64,000 nt of DNA from Sorangium cellulosum So0157-2 (GTDB lineage Bacteria; Myxococcota_A; Polyangia; Polyangiales; Polyangiaceae): positions 13,620,501 through 13,684,500 of the forward strand of contig NC_021658.1 of the NCBI RefSeq assembly GCF_000418325.1. Direction: 5' to 3'. The translations under genes and the position numbers were made by a program. The notes under the pieces are model-generated. The model ran no database searches, was not told the origin of the DNA, and worked only from the letters and a program-made list of their open reading frames with translations. Shown here piece after piece: positions 49,798-59,564 of the stretch (its first letter is position 1; each line of letters begins with the position of its first letter).

Positions 49798-50382
49798 CTA
49801 CTCCTCGACGGCACCCGGAAGCCACCACGAGGCGACCGCGAGCTCTCCGTCGAACGGAGGCAGCACGACGCGCTCGTCGTCCTGCGCCGTCGCCGTGAGC
49901 GCCGGCCTCCCGCCGACCGTCTCGAACACCTCGACCAGCCGGCGCATCGGGTCCACGATCCAGCTCCAGCCGACGCCGGCGCGCGCGTAGAGCGGCAGCT
50001 TCACCGCCACATCGTCGCGGGCGGTCCCCGGCGACAGGACCTCGCAGCACCAGTCGGGGAGGATCGTCAGCGGGTTCTCGTCCGGCAGCTCGGGGACCCG
50101 CTCGACGCGGAATCCGCACAGGTCCGGCACGACGAGCCGGCCGCCGGGGAAGCGGATCTCGGTCTCGGGCTCGATCCACCAGCCGGCCCCGCCGACGTTC
50201 GCGTCGAACGGGACGAGGCCGTGCAGGCAGAGCCTGGCCGCGCGGCGGTGGCGCTTCCCGGGCCGCGACATCGTGCGGAGGACGCCGGGCTCCAGGATCT
50301 CGCCCGTCAGGCGCTCGGGCAGGGCGCGGATGCGCTCGTAGAGCTCCTCGAAGGTCAGCGGGGCCCCGGCAGGTTGACCCAT
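49798..50382 (-). CDS. Uma2-family (DUF820) nuclease-like protein
   Basis: This 194-residue protein fits Uma2, a PD-(D/E)xK-fold family common in high-GC bacteria. Conserved parts include TFEELYERIRALPE, WWIEPETEIRFPGGRLVVPDLCGFR, WCCEVLSPGTARDDVAVKLPLYARAGV and WSWIVDPMRRLVEVF. The aspartate in VPDL, glutamate in CEVLSP and lysine in VKLPLYA form the usual active-site set. Function in the cell is not known for the family. Confidence 0.85.
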   Translation of the reverse strand: MGQPAGAPLTFEELYERIRALPERLTGEILEPGVLRTMSRPGKRHRRAARLCLHGLVPFDANVGGAGWWIEPETEIRFPGGRLVVPDLCGFRVERVPELPDENPLTILPDWCCEVLSPGTARDDVAVKLPLYARAGVGWSWIVDPMRRLVEVFETVGGRPALTATAQDDERVVLPPFDGELAVASWWLPGAVEE

Positions 50383-50434
50383 GCCAGCGAGGGTATCCGA
50401 TCGCGCGCAGCGCGCGAGCGGCGATCGGGCGATG

Positions 50435-51190
50435 TCAGTTCAGCCCGCGCCCCAGCGGCGGCCACGGACGCTCCCCGCCGAGCTGGTCGAGCTCCTTCCG
50501 CAGCTCGTCGGTCGGCGCGAGCACCTGCATCCGCTCGAGCACGCTGCGCAGCCGCGCCGCGTCCGAGCGGCTCGTGTAGATCGAGCGCAGGTTGTTCAGC
50601 ATGCGCACCAGGATCTGCCGCTTCTGCGCCGGCACGAGGAGCCGCGGGTCCGGATCGCGCGTGGCGCCGGTCGCGCGGGTGTGCAGCGCGCGCAGGTCGT
50701 CCCGGCCGAGCAGCCGGCCCTCGAACGGATCGATGAGCAGCACGCCGCCCCGGACCGGCGTCCTCACCAGGAAATGCCCCGGGAACGACACGCCCTGCGC
50801 CTCCAGGCCGGCGCGCTGGCACACCTCGAGGAGCACGACCGCCAGCGTGATGGGGATGCCCGTCCGGCGATCCAGGACCTCGTGCAGGTAGCTGTTCTTC
50901 GGGTCGTAGTAGTCGCCCGCGTTCCCGTGGAAGCCGAGATCGCCGTAGAACCAGCGGAGCAGCTGCTCGACCGGGCCGCTGCCGGGCGTCGCCTCCGGGG
51001 CGCGCAAGGGGCGCTCGATCGCGCGGCGCGCCTCGCCGCCGAGCTGGTCGAGCACGCCGAGGTAGTGCGGGATGTCGAGGCCCGGGTACGCGGCGTCGTC
51101 GATGAGGAGCGCCGCCTCGGCGAGGTCGAGCTCGTCCTCCGGCCTCGCCGCGATATGCGCAAACAGCGTCAGACTCACCGGCGCAGCCAT
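50435..51190 (-). CDS. SirB1-like transglutaminase-fold protein
   Basis: This 251-residue cytoplasmic protein matches the SirB1 family. Motifs include NSYLHEVLDRRTGIPITLAVVLLEVCQRAGL, VSFPGHFLVR and LIDPFEGRLL. The histidine in PGHFLVR and aspartate in LIDPF are in the usual positions, but the nucleophilic cysteine is in EVCQ rather than at the usual place. A TPR-like helical tail (NNLRSIYTSRSDAARLRSVLERM) follows. Such proteins accompany protein modification or murein functions in other bacteria. Confidence 0.8.
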   Translation of the reverse strand: MAAPVSLTLFAHIAARPEDELDLAEAALLIDDAAYPGLDIPHYLGVLDQLGGEARRAIERPLRAPEATPGSGPVEQLLRWFYGDLGFHGNAGDYYDPKNSYLHEVLDRRTGIPITLAVVLLEVCQRAGLEAQGVSFPGHFLVRTPVRGGVLLIDPFEGRLLGRDDLRALHTRATGATRDPDPRLLVPAQKRQILVRMLNNLRSIYTSRSDAARLRSVLERMQVLAPTDELRKELDQLGGERPWPPLGRGLN

Positions 51191-51224
51191 CGGACGGAGC
51201 GTAGCGCCACCTGCGAGAAATGGT

Positions 51225-52034
51225 CTAGGCCAGGGCGTCGTCCCGGCCGCCTTCGTCGAGCCACGCGTCGAGGCGGACCCCGACCAGGTTGCGCTGGCTC
51301 ATCGCCTCGAGGATCCGCGGGAGCGCCGCGACCCCCGCGGGCGCGTGGTCGTCGCGCTCGGCCGCGTCGTGCAGCAGCACGATGGCCCCGTCGCGGAGCC
51401 CCGGGATGACCCGGGCCGCCACCCGCTCGGGGCTCGCCCCGGCGAGCCCGTCGAACCCCCGCGCCGACCAGCCGATTACGTCGAGGTCGAGCGCGTCGAC
51501 CGCGCGGGCGATGCGCGGGCTCGTGTGGCCGACCGGCGGCCTGAACAGCGTCGGGCGGGCGCCGGTGATCCGCTCGAGGACGTCGAGGCCCCGCCGGAGA
51601 TCGCGCTCGACGGCGCGGGCCGAGCGCAGCGAGAAGAGCCGGTCGTGCGCGTGGCTGTGCAGCGCGATGGCGTGGCCCCGCGCCGCGATCTCGCGGACGA
51701 GCTCCGGGTGGGCCTCGGCCTTGCGGCCGATGACGAAGAACGTCGCCTTCGCGCCCGCGTGGTCGAGGAGATCGAGGACGCGCGGCGTGTGCTCCGGGCT
51801 GGGCCCGTCGTCGAACGTCAGCGCGACGCCCCGCGCGCCGGGCGGGCCGCGCTTCACCACGTCCACGAACATGCCGAGCCCGAGGAAGAAGACCCCGCAC
51901 AGGACGAGCGCGAGGTACCCGACGATCGCCGCGCCGGCGACCGCGACGGGCACCGGCGCGACGAGCAAGGACCGCGCGACCAGCGCGAGCGCGCCGATCG
52001 AGGCCGCGTAGAGGAGCGCCCGCGCGACCGGCAC
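51225..52034 (-). CDS. Membrane-anchored polysaccharide deacetylase (NodB domain)
   Basis: This 269-residue protein has two N-terminal membrane segments (about 7-58) and a NodB domain. TFDDGPSPEHT carries the metal-binding aspartate, HSHAHD the paired histidines, and RPPVGHTSPRI the next motif; a C-terminal LLHDA segment completes the set. Such enzymes remove N- or O-acetyl groups from polysaccharides or peptidoglycan outside the cytoplasm. It is next to a membrane protein gene on the same strand. Confidence 0.87.
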   Translation of the reverse strand: MPVARALLYAASIGALALVARSLLVAPVPVAVAGAAIVGYLALVLCGVFFLGLGMFVDVVKRGPPGARGVALTFDDGPSPEHTPRVLDLLDHAGAKATFFVIGRKAEAHPELVREIAARGHAIALHSHAHDRLFSLRSARAVERDLRRGLDVLERITGARPTLFRPPVGHTSPRIARAVDALDLDVIGWSARGFDGLAGASPERVAARVIPGLRDGAIVLLHDAAERDDHAPAGVAALPRILEAMSQRNLVGVRLDAWLDEGGRDDALA

Positions 52035-52037
52035 GGC

Positions 52038-52595
52038 CTACTTCTTCGCGCGCTTCTTCTCGGGCTCGACCTCGAGATCGTCGTCGAGCTCGTCCGCCGC
52101 GGCGGACGCCGCGATGCGCTTGTTGCCCCCGGCCGTGGCCTTCACCGCCGGCTTCGCGCCCGGCTTCTCCTCGTCCGAGGGGTCGTTGTCGGCCTCGTAA
52201 AAGCCGCCGAGCAGGGCGGCGATCGCCGCGAGCGACGTGATCGCGAGGCCGCCGAACGTCCCGCCGCTCCCCGCGGCCTCGCCGAGCGACAGGTTCGCGC
52301 CGCCGAGCTCGCCGAGCGGCGCCGGCACCTCCATGGTCAGCCAGCGCCGCGCGGCGTACATCAGGCCCGCGCCGAGCAGCGCGCCCACGAAGGCCTTCAT
52401 GCCCGCCTCGATCTTCGCGTCCTTGGCCCAGATGGGCTTGCCGGCGACGAGCCCCACGAGGACCCCGGCGAGCGCCGCGGCCAGGTAGGCGACGATCGCG
52501 ATGGGCGCCGCAAAGCCGAGCTTCGCCAGCCCGAACCCGAGCAAGCCCCCCACGATGAGCCCCTTCACAATCCCGAGGATCAGGCGACCCAGCAT
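52038..52595 (-). CDS. Polytopic membrane protein with charged tail
   Basis: This 185-residue protein has about three to four membrane helices in the first 120 residues, for example LILGIVKGLIVGGLLGFGLAKL and IAIVAYLAAALAGVLVGLVAG. A short Gly-rich stretch is followed by a charged C-terminal tail ending in KKRAKK. No family was recognised. It ends three bases before the deacetylase gene starts on the same strand, so the two probably share a transcript. Confidence 0.75.
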   Translation of the reverse strand: MLGRLILGIVKGLIVGGLLGFGLAKLGFAAPIAIVAYLAAALAGVLVGLVAGKPIWAKDAKIEAGMKAFVGALLGAGLMYAARRWLTMEVPAPLGELGGANLSLGEAAGSGGTFGGLAITSLAAIAALLGGFYEADNDPSDEEKPGAKPAVKATAGGNKRIAASAAADELDDDLEVEPEKKRAKK

Positions 52596-52770
52596 CTACT
52601 CCATCCTTGGCACGACGCGGGGCGCCGTTCAACATCGCGCCGCGCCGCCGGCTGCACCGCGGGGCGCGCGCCGTGGTAGACGGCGCCCACCGCCCGGGTA
52701 GCCCGCGCGTTCGGCCCTGCCGGCCGCCGCGCCCCCCTCGCCGCAAGCCTGACCCGGGCTCCGACCGGCC

Positions 52771-54240
52771 GTGCTCTTCAACACCCTCCGTTACGCCGAG
52801 TTCTTCGCCGCCGTCTTCGTCGGATCGTGGGCGCTCGTGCGGTTCGCCGGCATCCGCGCGCGCGTCGTGTTCCTGCTCCTCGTGAGCTACGGGTTCTACG
52901 CGGCCTGGGACTGGCGCTACCTGCCGCTCATCTTCGCCTCGTCCACCGTCGACTTCCTGCTCGCCCGCGCGATCGCCCGCGAGGCGAGGCCCCGGGCGCG
53001 GCGCGCGATGCTCATCGCCACGGTGGCGCTGAACCTCGGGTTCCTCGGCTTCTTCAAGTACTGGAACTTCGCCCTCGAGAACGCGGCCGCGCTGCGCGCC
53101 CTGCTCACGGGCGAGCCGGCGAGCGTGGGGCACGCGTTCCGGGTGCTCCTGCCGCCGGTGGGCATCTCGTTCTTCACGTTCGAGTCGATGAGCTACGTCA
53201 TCGACGTCTACCGGGGCGAGCTCCCGCCCCACAGGAGCTACCTCCGCTACCTGCTCTTCGTCGCGTTCTTCCCGCACCTCGTCGCCGGCCCCATCGTGCG
53301 CCCGCGCGACCTGCTCCCGCAGTTCGAGCGCGCCCCGAGCCTCACCCGCGAGGAGGGCGGCGAGGGGCTGTTCCTCGTCGCGATCGGCCTCGTGAAGAAG
53401 GTCGTCCTCTCGGATCAGCTCGCGCTCAACCTCGTCGACCGCGTCTTCGAGCGCCCGGAGAACTACTCGGCGCTGGAGGTCCTCGCGGGCGTCTACGGCT
53501 ACGCCGCGCAGATCTACTGCGACTTCTCGGGCTACACCGACATCGCGATCGGCTCGGCGCTGCTGCTCGGCGTGCGGTTCCCGAAGAACTTCGACGCGCC
53601 GTACAAGGCGCAGAACCTCGCCGATTTCTGGCGCCGCTGGCACATCTCGCTCTCCACGTGGCTGCGCGACTACCTGTACATCCCGCTCGGCGGCAACCGC
53701 GGCTCGGAGCTCGCGACGTACCGCAACCTGATGATCACGATGCTGCTCGGCGGCCTCTGGCACGGGGCGTCGTGGAACTTCGTCTTCTGGGGCTTCCTCC
53801 ACGGCCTCGGCCTCGCCGTGACGCGCGCCTTCCAGCGCGCCGTGAGGCGCCGGCGCCCGGAGGGCGAGGGCGCGGGGACGGCGGCGCGCTCCTCCCTGGC
53901 CGGCTTCCCGATCCGCGCGCTGTGCGTGCTGCTGACGTTCCACTACGTCTGCCTCGCGTGGGTCTTCTTCCGCGTGCCGACCTTCTCGCAGGCCGTGCTC
54001 ATCCTGCGGCAGATCGGCACGCTGACGACGTTCCACCCGAACCTGCCGCCCGTGCTCGTCGCGCTCCTCGCGGTCGCGCTCCTGTCCCACTACGTGCCCG
54101 AGCGCCTCTACGAGCGCGCCCGCGGCGCCTTCATCGCGGCGCCGGCGCCGCTCCAGGGCGCGCTGCTGTTCCTCGTCGCGGTCTCGCTGCACGAGGCGGC
54201 GAGCGCGGCCGCGGTGCCGTTCGTGTACTTCCAGTTCTGA
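52771..54240 (+). CDS. MBOAT (AlgI-like) O-acyltransferase
   Basis: This 489-residue integral membrane protein starts at GTG 52771. It has many hydrophobic helices and the MBOAT motifs FFTFESMSYVIDVYRGE, FFPHLVAGPIVRP, YCDFSGYTDIAIG, NLADFWRRWHISLSTWLRDYLYIPLGGNR and GGLWHGASWNF, the last with the active histidine. AlgI-type proteins move acyl groups across the membrane to sugars or polymers. The usual AlgJ-like partner is not adjacent. The polysaccharide deacetylase nearby fits cell-surface carbohydrate work. Confidence 0.92.
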   Translation: MLFNTLRYAEFFAAVFVGSWALVRFAGIRARVVFLLLVSYGFYAAWDWRYLPLIFASSTVDFLLARAIAREARPRARRAMLIATVALNLGFLGFFKYWNFALENAAALRALLTGEPASVGHAFRVLLPPVGISFFTFESMSYVIDVYRGELPPHRSYLRYLLFVAFFPHLVAGPIVRPRDLLPQFERAPSLTREEGGEGLFLVAIGLVKKVVLSDQLALNLVDRVFERPENYSALEVLAGVYGYAAQIYCDFSGYTDIAIGSALLLGVRFPKNFDAPYKAQNLADFWRRWHISLSTWLRDYLYIPLGGNRGSELATYRNLMITMLLGGLWHGASWNFVFWGFLHGLGLAVTRAFQRAVRRRRPEGEGAGTAARSSLAGFPIRALCVLLTFHYVCLAWVFFRVPTFSQAVLILRQIGTLTTFHPNLPPVLVALLAVALLSHYVPERLYERARGAFIAAPAPLQGALLFLVAVSLHEAASAAAVPFVYFQF

Positions 54241-54337
54241 TCCGGGCGCCGGGCAGGCGGGAGGGCTCGACCACGGGGAGCCCGGGCGCCGGGATCGCCG
54301 CGTCGCCGGTTCATTTCTGGGGATCGCAAGACGATCG

Positions 54338-54688
54338 GTGCATTACGCTCATGCCGTGCGCTCGTCCCGTGCCGCCGCCCTCGTCCCCGTCGCCGCCCTG
54401 CTGGCCGGCGCGCTCTCGCCCGCGTGCAGCGTGGCCAACGTGCCGTCGAACGCGATGCCCATGGTTCGGGCGCGCGCCACCTCCGACCTCGACTGCCCCG
54501 ACAAGGACGTCCGCGTCGAGGAGCAGCTCGGCGGCCAGTTCAAGGCCGTCGGCTGCGGCCGCAAGGCGTATTACCGGGCCGCGTGCGAGGCGCTCCGCTG
54601 CGTGGTGAGCGGCGAGGGCGAGGCGGCCGTCCCCTGGAGAGACCGGCCCGAGCCCATGGACGTCGACCGGGGCCGGGGCCTGCAGTAG
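54338..54688 (+). CDS. Small lipoprotein
   Basis: This 116-residue protein has a GTG start, a leader and a lipobox (LSPAC, near residue 30). The mature part is short and has two cysteine-containing segments (DLDCPDKDVRVEEQLGG and VGCGRKAYYRAACEALRC). The even number of cysteines suggests disulfides. No family was recognised, but the pattern resembles small myxobacterial lipoproteins. Confidence 0.65.
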   Translation: MHYAHAVRSSRAAALVPVAALLAGALSPACSVANVPSNAMPMVRARATSDLDCPDKDVRVEEQLGGQFKAVGCGRKAYYRAACEALRCVVSGEGEAAVPWRDRPEPMDVDRGRGLQ

Positions 54689-54825
54689 GCCGCGCCGCGG
54701 CGGCCGATCCTGGGTTTTCCGGGCTTTTTGGGGGGCACGTGGGCCCGGGTTCGAGGTAGCCTGCCGCGTCTCGATCATCCGCCCAGGGGTTCGGCCATGG
54801 CCTTCATCACCACCGAGAGCTGCAC

Positions 54826-55416
54826 GTGACGGACAGGGCGCCGGCCGACATCGACGGTCCGGAGCCGGCCGCCGCCGGACGGCCCGAGCCGGCGGAGGAC
54901 GGCGGGCGCGAGCCGGCCGCCGCGGACCGGCCTGCGCCGGCCGGGCCGGACGCGACCTCCCCGCCGCGCGAGCCGGCCGACGCCGAGCCGCGGCGCCGGA
55001 CGAAGAAGCGCGCCAAGCGGCGCGACGAGAAGGAGGCGCCGCCCCCCGGCGACGCCGCGCCGGGGCGCCCTCGCCATCCCGAGATCGAGCGCCTCGAGCA
55101 GGCGTTCGAGCGCGGCGACTACGCGCTGGTCCGGGCAGGCGCGAGGCGGCTCTTGACGGAGGGGATCGAGCGCAGCAAGCCCGGCCGCGAGCCTCCGGAG
55201 GAGGACCACCCCTATCGAGCTCGCGACGAGGGGAAGTCCTCGCAGGACCTGGCCGAGCAGCAGGAGCGCGAGCGCGACGAGATCCGCCGCGCAGCGCGGG
55301 CGCTGCTGCGCCGGATCGATCCCGACCCGCTCGCCGTCGCCCTGCTCGTCGCGGCCGCGGCGCTGCTCGTGTTCCTGTCGCTCTGGTACTGGTCCCACAG
55401 CCACGTGTCTCCGTGA
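54826..55416 (+). CDS. Tail-anchored membrane protein with disordered N terminus
   Basis: This 196-residue protein (GTG start) has a long Pro/Ala/Glu-rich disordered N terminus with a basic patch (RRRTKKRAKRRDEKE). A helical region follows (PEIERLEQAFERGDYALVRAGARRLL), then a charged helix and a single C-terminal membrane segment (VALLVAAAALLVFLSLWYW). The cytosolic helices are TPR-like. No function is known. Confidence 0.7.
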   Translation: MTDRAPADIDGPEPAAAGRPEPAEDGGREPAAADRPAPAGPDATSPPREPADAEPRRRTKKRAKRRDEKEAPPPGDAAPGRPRHPEIERLEQAFERGDYALVRAGARRLLTEGIERSKPGREPPEEDHPYRARDEGKSSQDLAEQQERERDEIRRAARALLRRIDPDPLAVALLVAAAALLVFLSLWYWSHSHVSP

Positions 55417-55450
55417 CGACCCCGCCCGTGACGACCCCGCCCGTGACGAT
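55413..55450 (+). repeat. 15-bp tandem repeat across a stop codon
   Basis: Two and a half copies of CGTGACGACCCCGCC lie here. The first contains the TGA stop of the gene ending at 55416, and the array ends 16 bp before the next start. Confidence 0.8.
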
Positions 55451-55465
55451 CGAGGAGGCGGCGCG

Positions 55466-56152
55466 GTGAGCCCCGCGATCGAGCGCACGCCCGGCCGCCC
55501 TCGCGCGCCGTCGCTCGCCGCGCTCGCGCTCGCGCTGCTCGGCTGCGGGGGCGCGCCCGCCCCGGCCCGGCCCGCGGCGTGGAACGCGGCGCCCGACGGG
55601 CAGCAGGGCGCCTCCTCGGGCACGCGGGCCGAGCGCTACTTCCCGCTCGTCGACGGGCACATCTACCACTACGCGACCACGAGCGAGCGCGGCGAGCAGG
55701 GCCTCCTCGTCGCGCGCGTGCACCGCGCGGACGAGCGCCGCGGCGAGCTCCGGTTCCCCTCCGGGGTGAAGCGCTTCGCGTTCACCCCCGAGGGCGTGAT
55801 CCGCAGCGACACGGGCGTCTTCGTGCTCAAGGAGCCGATCGCGCCCGGCACGACGTGGACCGGCGAGCACGGCGGCCGCGCCCGGATCTCGGCGGTCGAC
55901 GCCGCGATCGCGGTGCCCGCGGGCCGGTTCACGGGGTGCGTGCAGACGGTCGAGGAGCGCCTCGGCGACAGGCCGGCGCGCTTCGTGTCGACGTTCTGCC
56001 CGGACGTCGGCGTGGTGGCGATCGAGGCGGCGAGCGGCGCGAGCTACGAGCGGGCCGAGCTCAAGAGCTACGCGCCGCCCGTCGACGTGGGCCCCGACGG
56101 CGTGCGGCGCGCGCCGGCCGTCGACGCCGGCCCGCCGCCCGGCGCCCCGTGA
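55466..56152 (+). CDS. Uncharacterised lipoprotein with beta-rich mature part
   Basis: This 228-residue protein starts at GTG 55466 with GAGGAGG upstream. The leader ends in a lipobox (ALLGC). The mature part contains YFPLVDGHIYHYATTSERGEQG, PIAPGTTWTGEHGGRARI and VPAGRFTGCVQTVEERLGD. This resembles a periplasmic beta-sandwich family of myxobacteria, which I cannot name with certainty. A C-terminal Pro-rich tail follows. Function unknown. Confidence 0.75.
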   Translation: MSPAIERTPGRPRAPSLAALALALLGCGGAPAPARPAAWNAAPDGQQGASSGTRAERYFPLVDGHIYHYATTSERGEQGLLVARVHRADERRGELRFPSGVKRFAFTPEGVIRSDTGVFVLKEPIAPGTTWTGEHGGRARISAVDAAIAVPAGRFTGCVQTVEERLGDRPARFVSTFCPDVGVVAIEAASGASYERAELKSYAPPVDVGPDGVRRAPAVDAGPPPGAP

Positions 56153-56218
56153 GCGCGCCGCGGTGGAAAACGCGCCGTAGCGCGCCGCGTGTGGAAAACG
56201 CGCCGTGAGCGCGCCGCG
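56151..56218 (+). repeat. 28-bp tandem repeat after a stop codon
   Basis: Units at 56151-56178 and 56179-56206 and a partial third match. They carry GTGGAAAACGCGCCG blocks. The array directly follows the stop of the lipoprotein gene and ends 185 bp before the dioxygenase start. Confidence 0.8.
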
Positions 56219-56333
56219 CCGCCCGCCGGTGGAAGGCGCGGCGGGCCCGTGAAACCGCCCTCCGGACCGGGCGCGCTTTCCGTGCGCGCGGCGCCGGCGC
56301 ACTTCCGTTTCCGGGGTCGCGGGAAGTAGACTC

Positions 56334-56355
56334 CCGGCGCCGCTCGAGGCGCCGG
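56334..56355 (+). promoter_or_regulatory. Inverted repeat upstream of the dioxygenase gene
   Basis: CCGGCGCC (56334-56341) and GGCGCCGG (56348-56355) form a perfect 8-bp stem with a 6-base loop, ending 48 bases before ATG 56404. It could be a leader hairpin or an operator. Confidence 0.5.
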
Positions 56356-56403
56356 CGCACCGCGCGAGCTCCCCCGGCGGCCCGTCTCGCGATCGCCACC
56401 GAC

Positions 56404-57500
<1,097 letters not shown>

Positions 57501-57504
<4 letters not shown>

Positions 57505-59555
57505 AATCACTTCGCGATCATTTCTTGCGCATCGACGCCCGCTCGCTCGGGTTGTTTCGCATCACCTTCGGTCTGGTCCTCATCGCCGACCTGTTCGCGC
57601 GGTGGCGGTGGGTGCGGGACTTCTACTCGAACGAGGGCGTCCTCCCGAACCACAACCACCTCTTCAACCTCCGCGGCAAGCAGCAGGTCTTCAGCCTGTT
57701 CCACGCCGTCTCGACGGTGGGGGAGGCGCACTTCGCCTTCGCGCTCGCGCTCGTCGTCTACGCCCTGTTCCTCCTCGGCTACCGGACGCGCGTCTTTCAC
57801 GTCCTCGCGCTCCTCGTGCTGGTGAGCCTGACGTCGAGGAACATCCTGCTCGAGAACGCCGGCAACTACGCGGCGATCGCGCTGCTCGCGTTCACCGCCT
57901 TCCTGCCCTGCGGGAGCCGCCTCTCGCTCGACAGCCTCCGCGCCTCGCTGGCGCTCCGGGACGAGAAGCGCGACACGGAGCTGAACGACCGGTCGCGGAC
58001 CTCGGACGCCGAGATCGAGGTCGAGCGCCTGCCCGGGTGGTCGCCGACGTCGCTCGCCGCGCTGGCGGTGCTGCTGCAGCTCGCGCTCATCTACCTGTGT
58101 ACGGCGCTCCAGCAGCGCGGCGAGGCGTGGCGCGACGGCACGGCGTTCTACTACGCGCTCCACGCCGAGCGCCTGGCGAGCGACGCGGGCACCTGGCTCC
58201 GCGACGCCCTGCCGCTCGGCACGCTGCGCGGGCTCACGTTCGGCACGTGGGTCATGCAGCTCGCGATCCCGGCGCTCATCGTCGTCCCCGCGCTCTTCCG
58301 CTGGACGCGCGGGGTCGCCGCCGCGCTGATGGCGGTGCACGGGCTGATCCTCGGGGTCTTCTTCGATCTCGGGCTGTTCGGCTGGGGGCTCGCCGCCGCC
58401 GCGCCGCTCGTGATCCCCGGCGAGCTCTGGGACGCGTACGAGCGATCCTGGAACGAGCGGCGGGCGCGCACGCTCGTGTACGACGCCGACTGCGGCCTGT
58501 GCCTCACGCTGTGCCGCCTGATCAAGCGGCTCGATCTGCGCGGGCACGTGGCCTTCCAGGGCAACGGCGCGCTCGACGAGCTCTACGTCCGCAACCAGAC
58601 GGGCGCCACGGAGCGCGTGCCGATGCCGAAGGAGGTCACGCCGGAGCTCGTCGAGCGGACGGTGCTCGCGATCGACCGGAACGGGCGCGTGCACACGCAG
58701 GGCGGGGCGGTGACCGAGGCGCTGCTGGCGCTGCCGTTCGGCTGGCTCGCCTGGCCGCTCAAGCTGCCGGGCGTCTCGCACCTCCTCGACGCGCTCTACG
58801 AGGTGGTCGCGACGCGCCGGCACCACATCAGCGCGCTGCTCGGCAAGCAGGCGTGCGGGATCCCGCTGTTCGACGAGAGCCACGCGGACGGCGACGACGA
58901 GGGCGCCGCGCCGCCGAGCCCCGCGCCGGCGGCGCGGGTGGCGCGCCTCGCGCTGGGGTCGCTGCGCGAGGCGGCGGTGCTCGTGGTGCTCGCCGCGATG
59001 CTGGCGCAGACGGCGAAGGAGAACCCGTTGCCCGGCGCGGCCGCCATCCCGCAGGGGCCGGTGCTCGCCGGCGTGGCGTCGTGGCCGCGCATGCTGGCGC
59101 GGTGGGACGTGATGGCGCCCGAGCCGCCGCGGGTCAACGCGCTCCTCGTGATCGACGGCCAGACGCGCGCGCAGCAGCCGATCGATCCGCTGACCGGGGA
59201 GGAGCCGCGGCTGCAGCCGGCCGGGCACCCCGGGGCGAGGCTCGGCCAGCTCTGGTCCGACTACCTCGATCGCGTCCGGCGGCCGGAGTGGTCCGATTTC
59301 CAGCGCGCCTTCCGCGACTACCTCGCGAAGGGCGGGCCGCTCTCGGAGGACGGCGGGCGCGAGATGGCGCTGTCGGGCTACGACGCGTACTGGGTCTCGG
59401 CGCCGACCCCCGCGCCCGGCGAGCCCGCGCCGCCCGCGCCGACGGCCTTCGAGCGGGAGAAGCTGTTCTCGCACTCGCGGGGGGGCATGGGGAAGCTCGG
59501 CGAGCGCATGCCGCCCCTCGCGCCGGGCCTCGCCCGACCGATCAAGCCGAACTGA
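57501..59555 (+). CDS. HTTM-domain membrane protein with DCC thiol domain
   Basis: This 684-residue protein has an HTTM domain (vitamin K-dependent carboxylase-like helices, about 1-300; RIDARSLGLFRITFGLVLIADLFARWRWVRDFYSNEGVLPNHNHLF is typical). A DCC (DUF393) thioredoxin-like domain follows, with VYDADCGLCLTLC (Cys331 and Cys334). A third region carries MLARWDVMAPEPP, as in HTTM C termini. Several membrane helices are predicted by eye. HTTM proteins are thought to move or modify lipid-linked or quinone-linked groups; the role is unknown. GTG 57501 overlaps kynA. Confidence 0.85.
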
Positions 59556-59564
59556 GGCGCTCGC

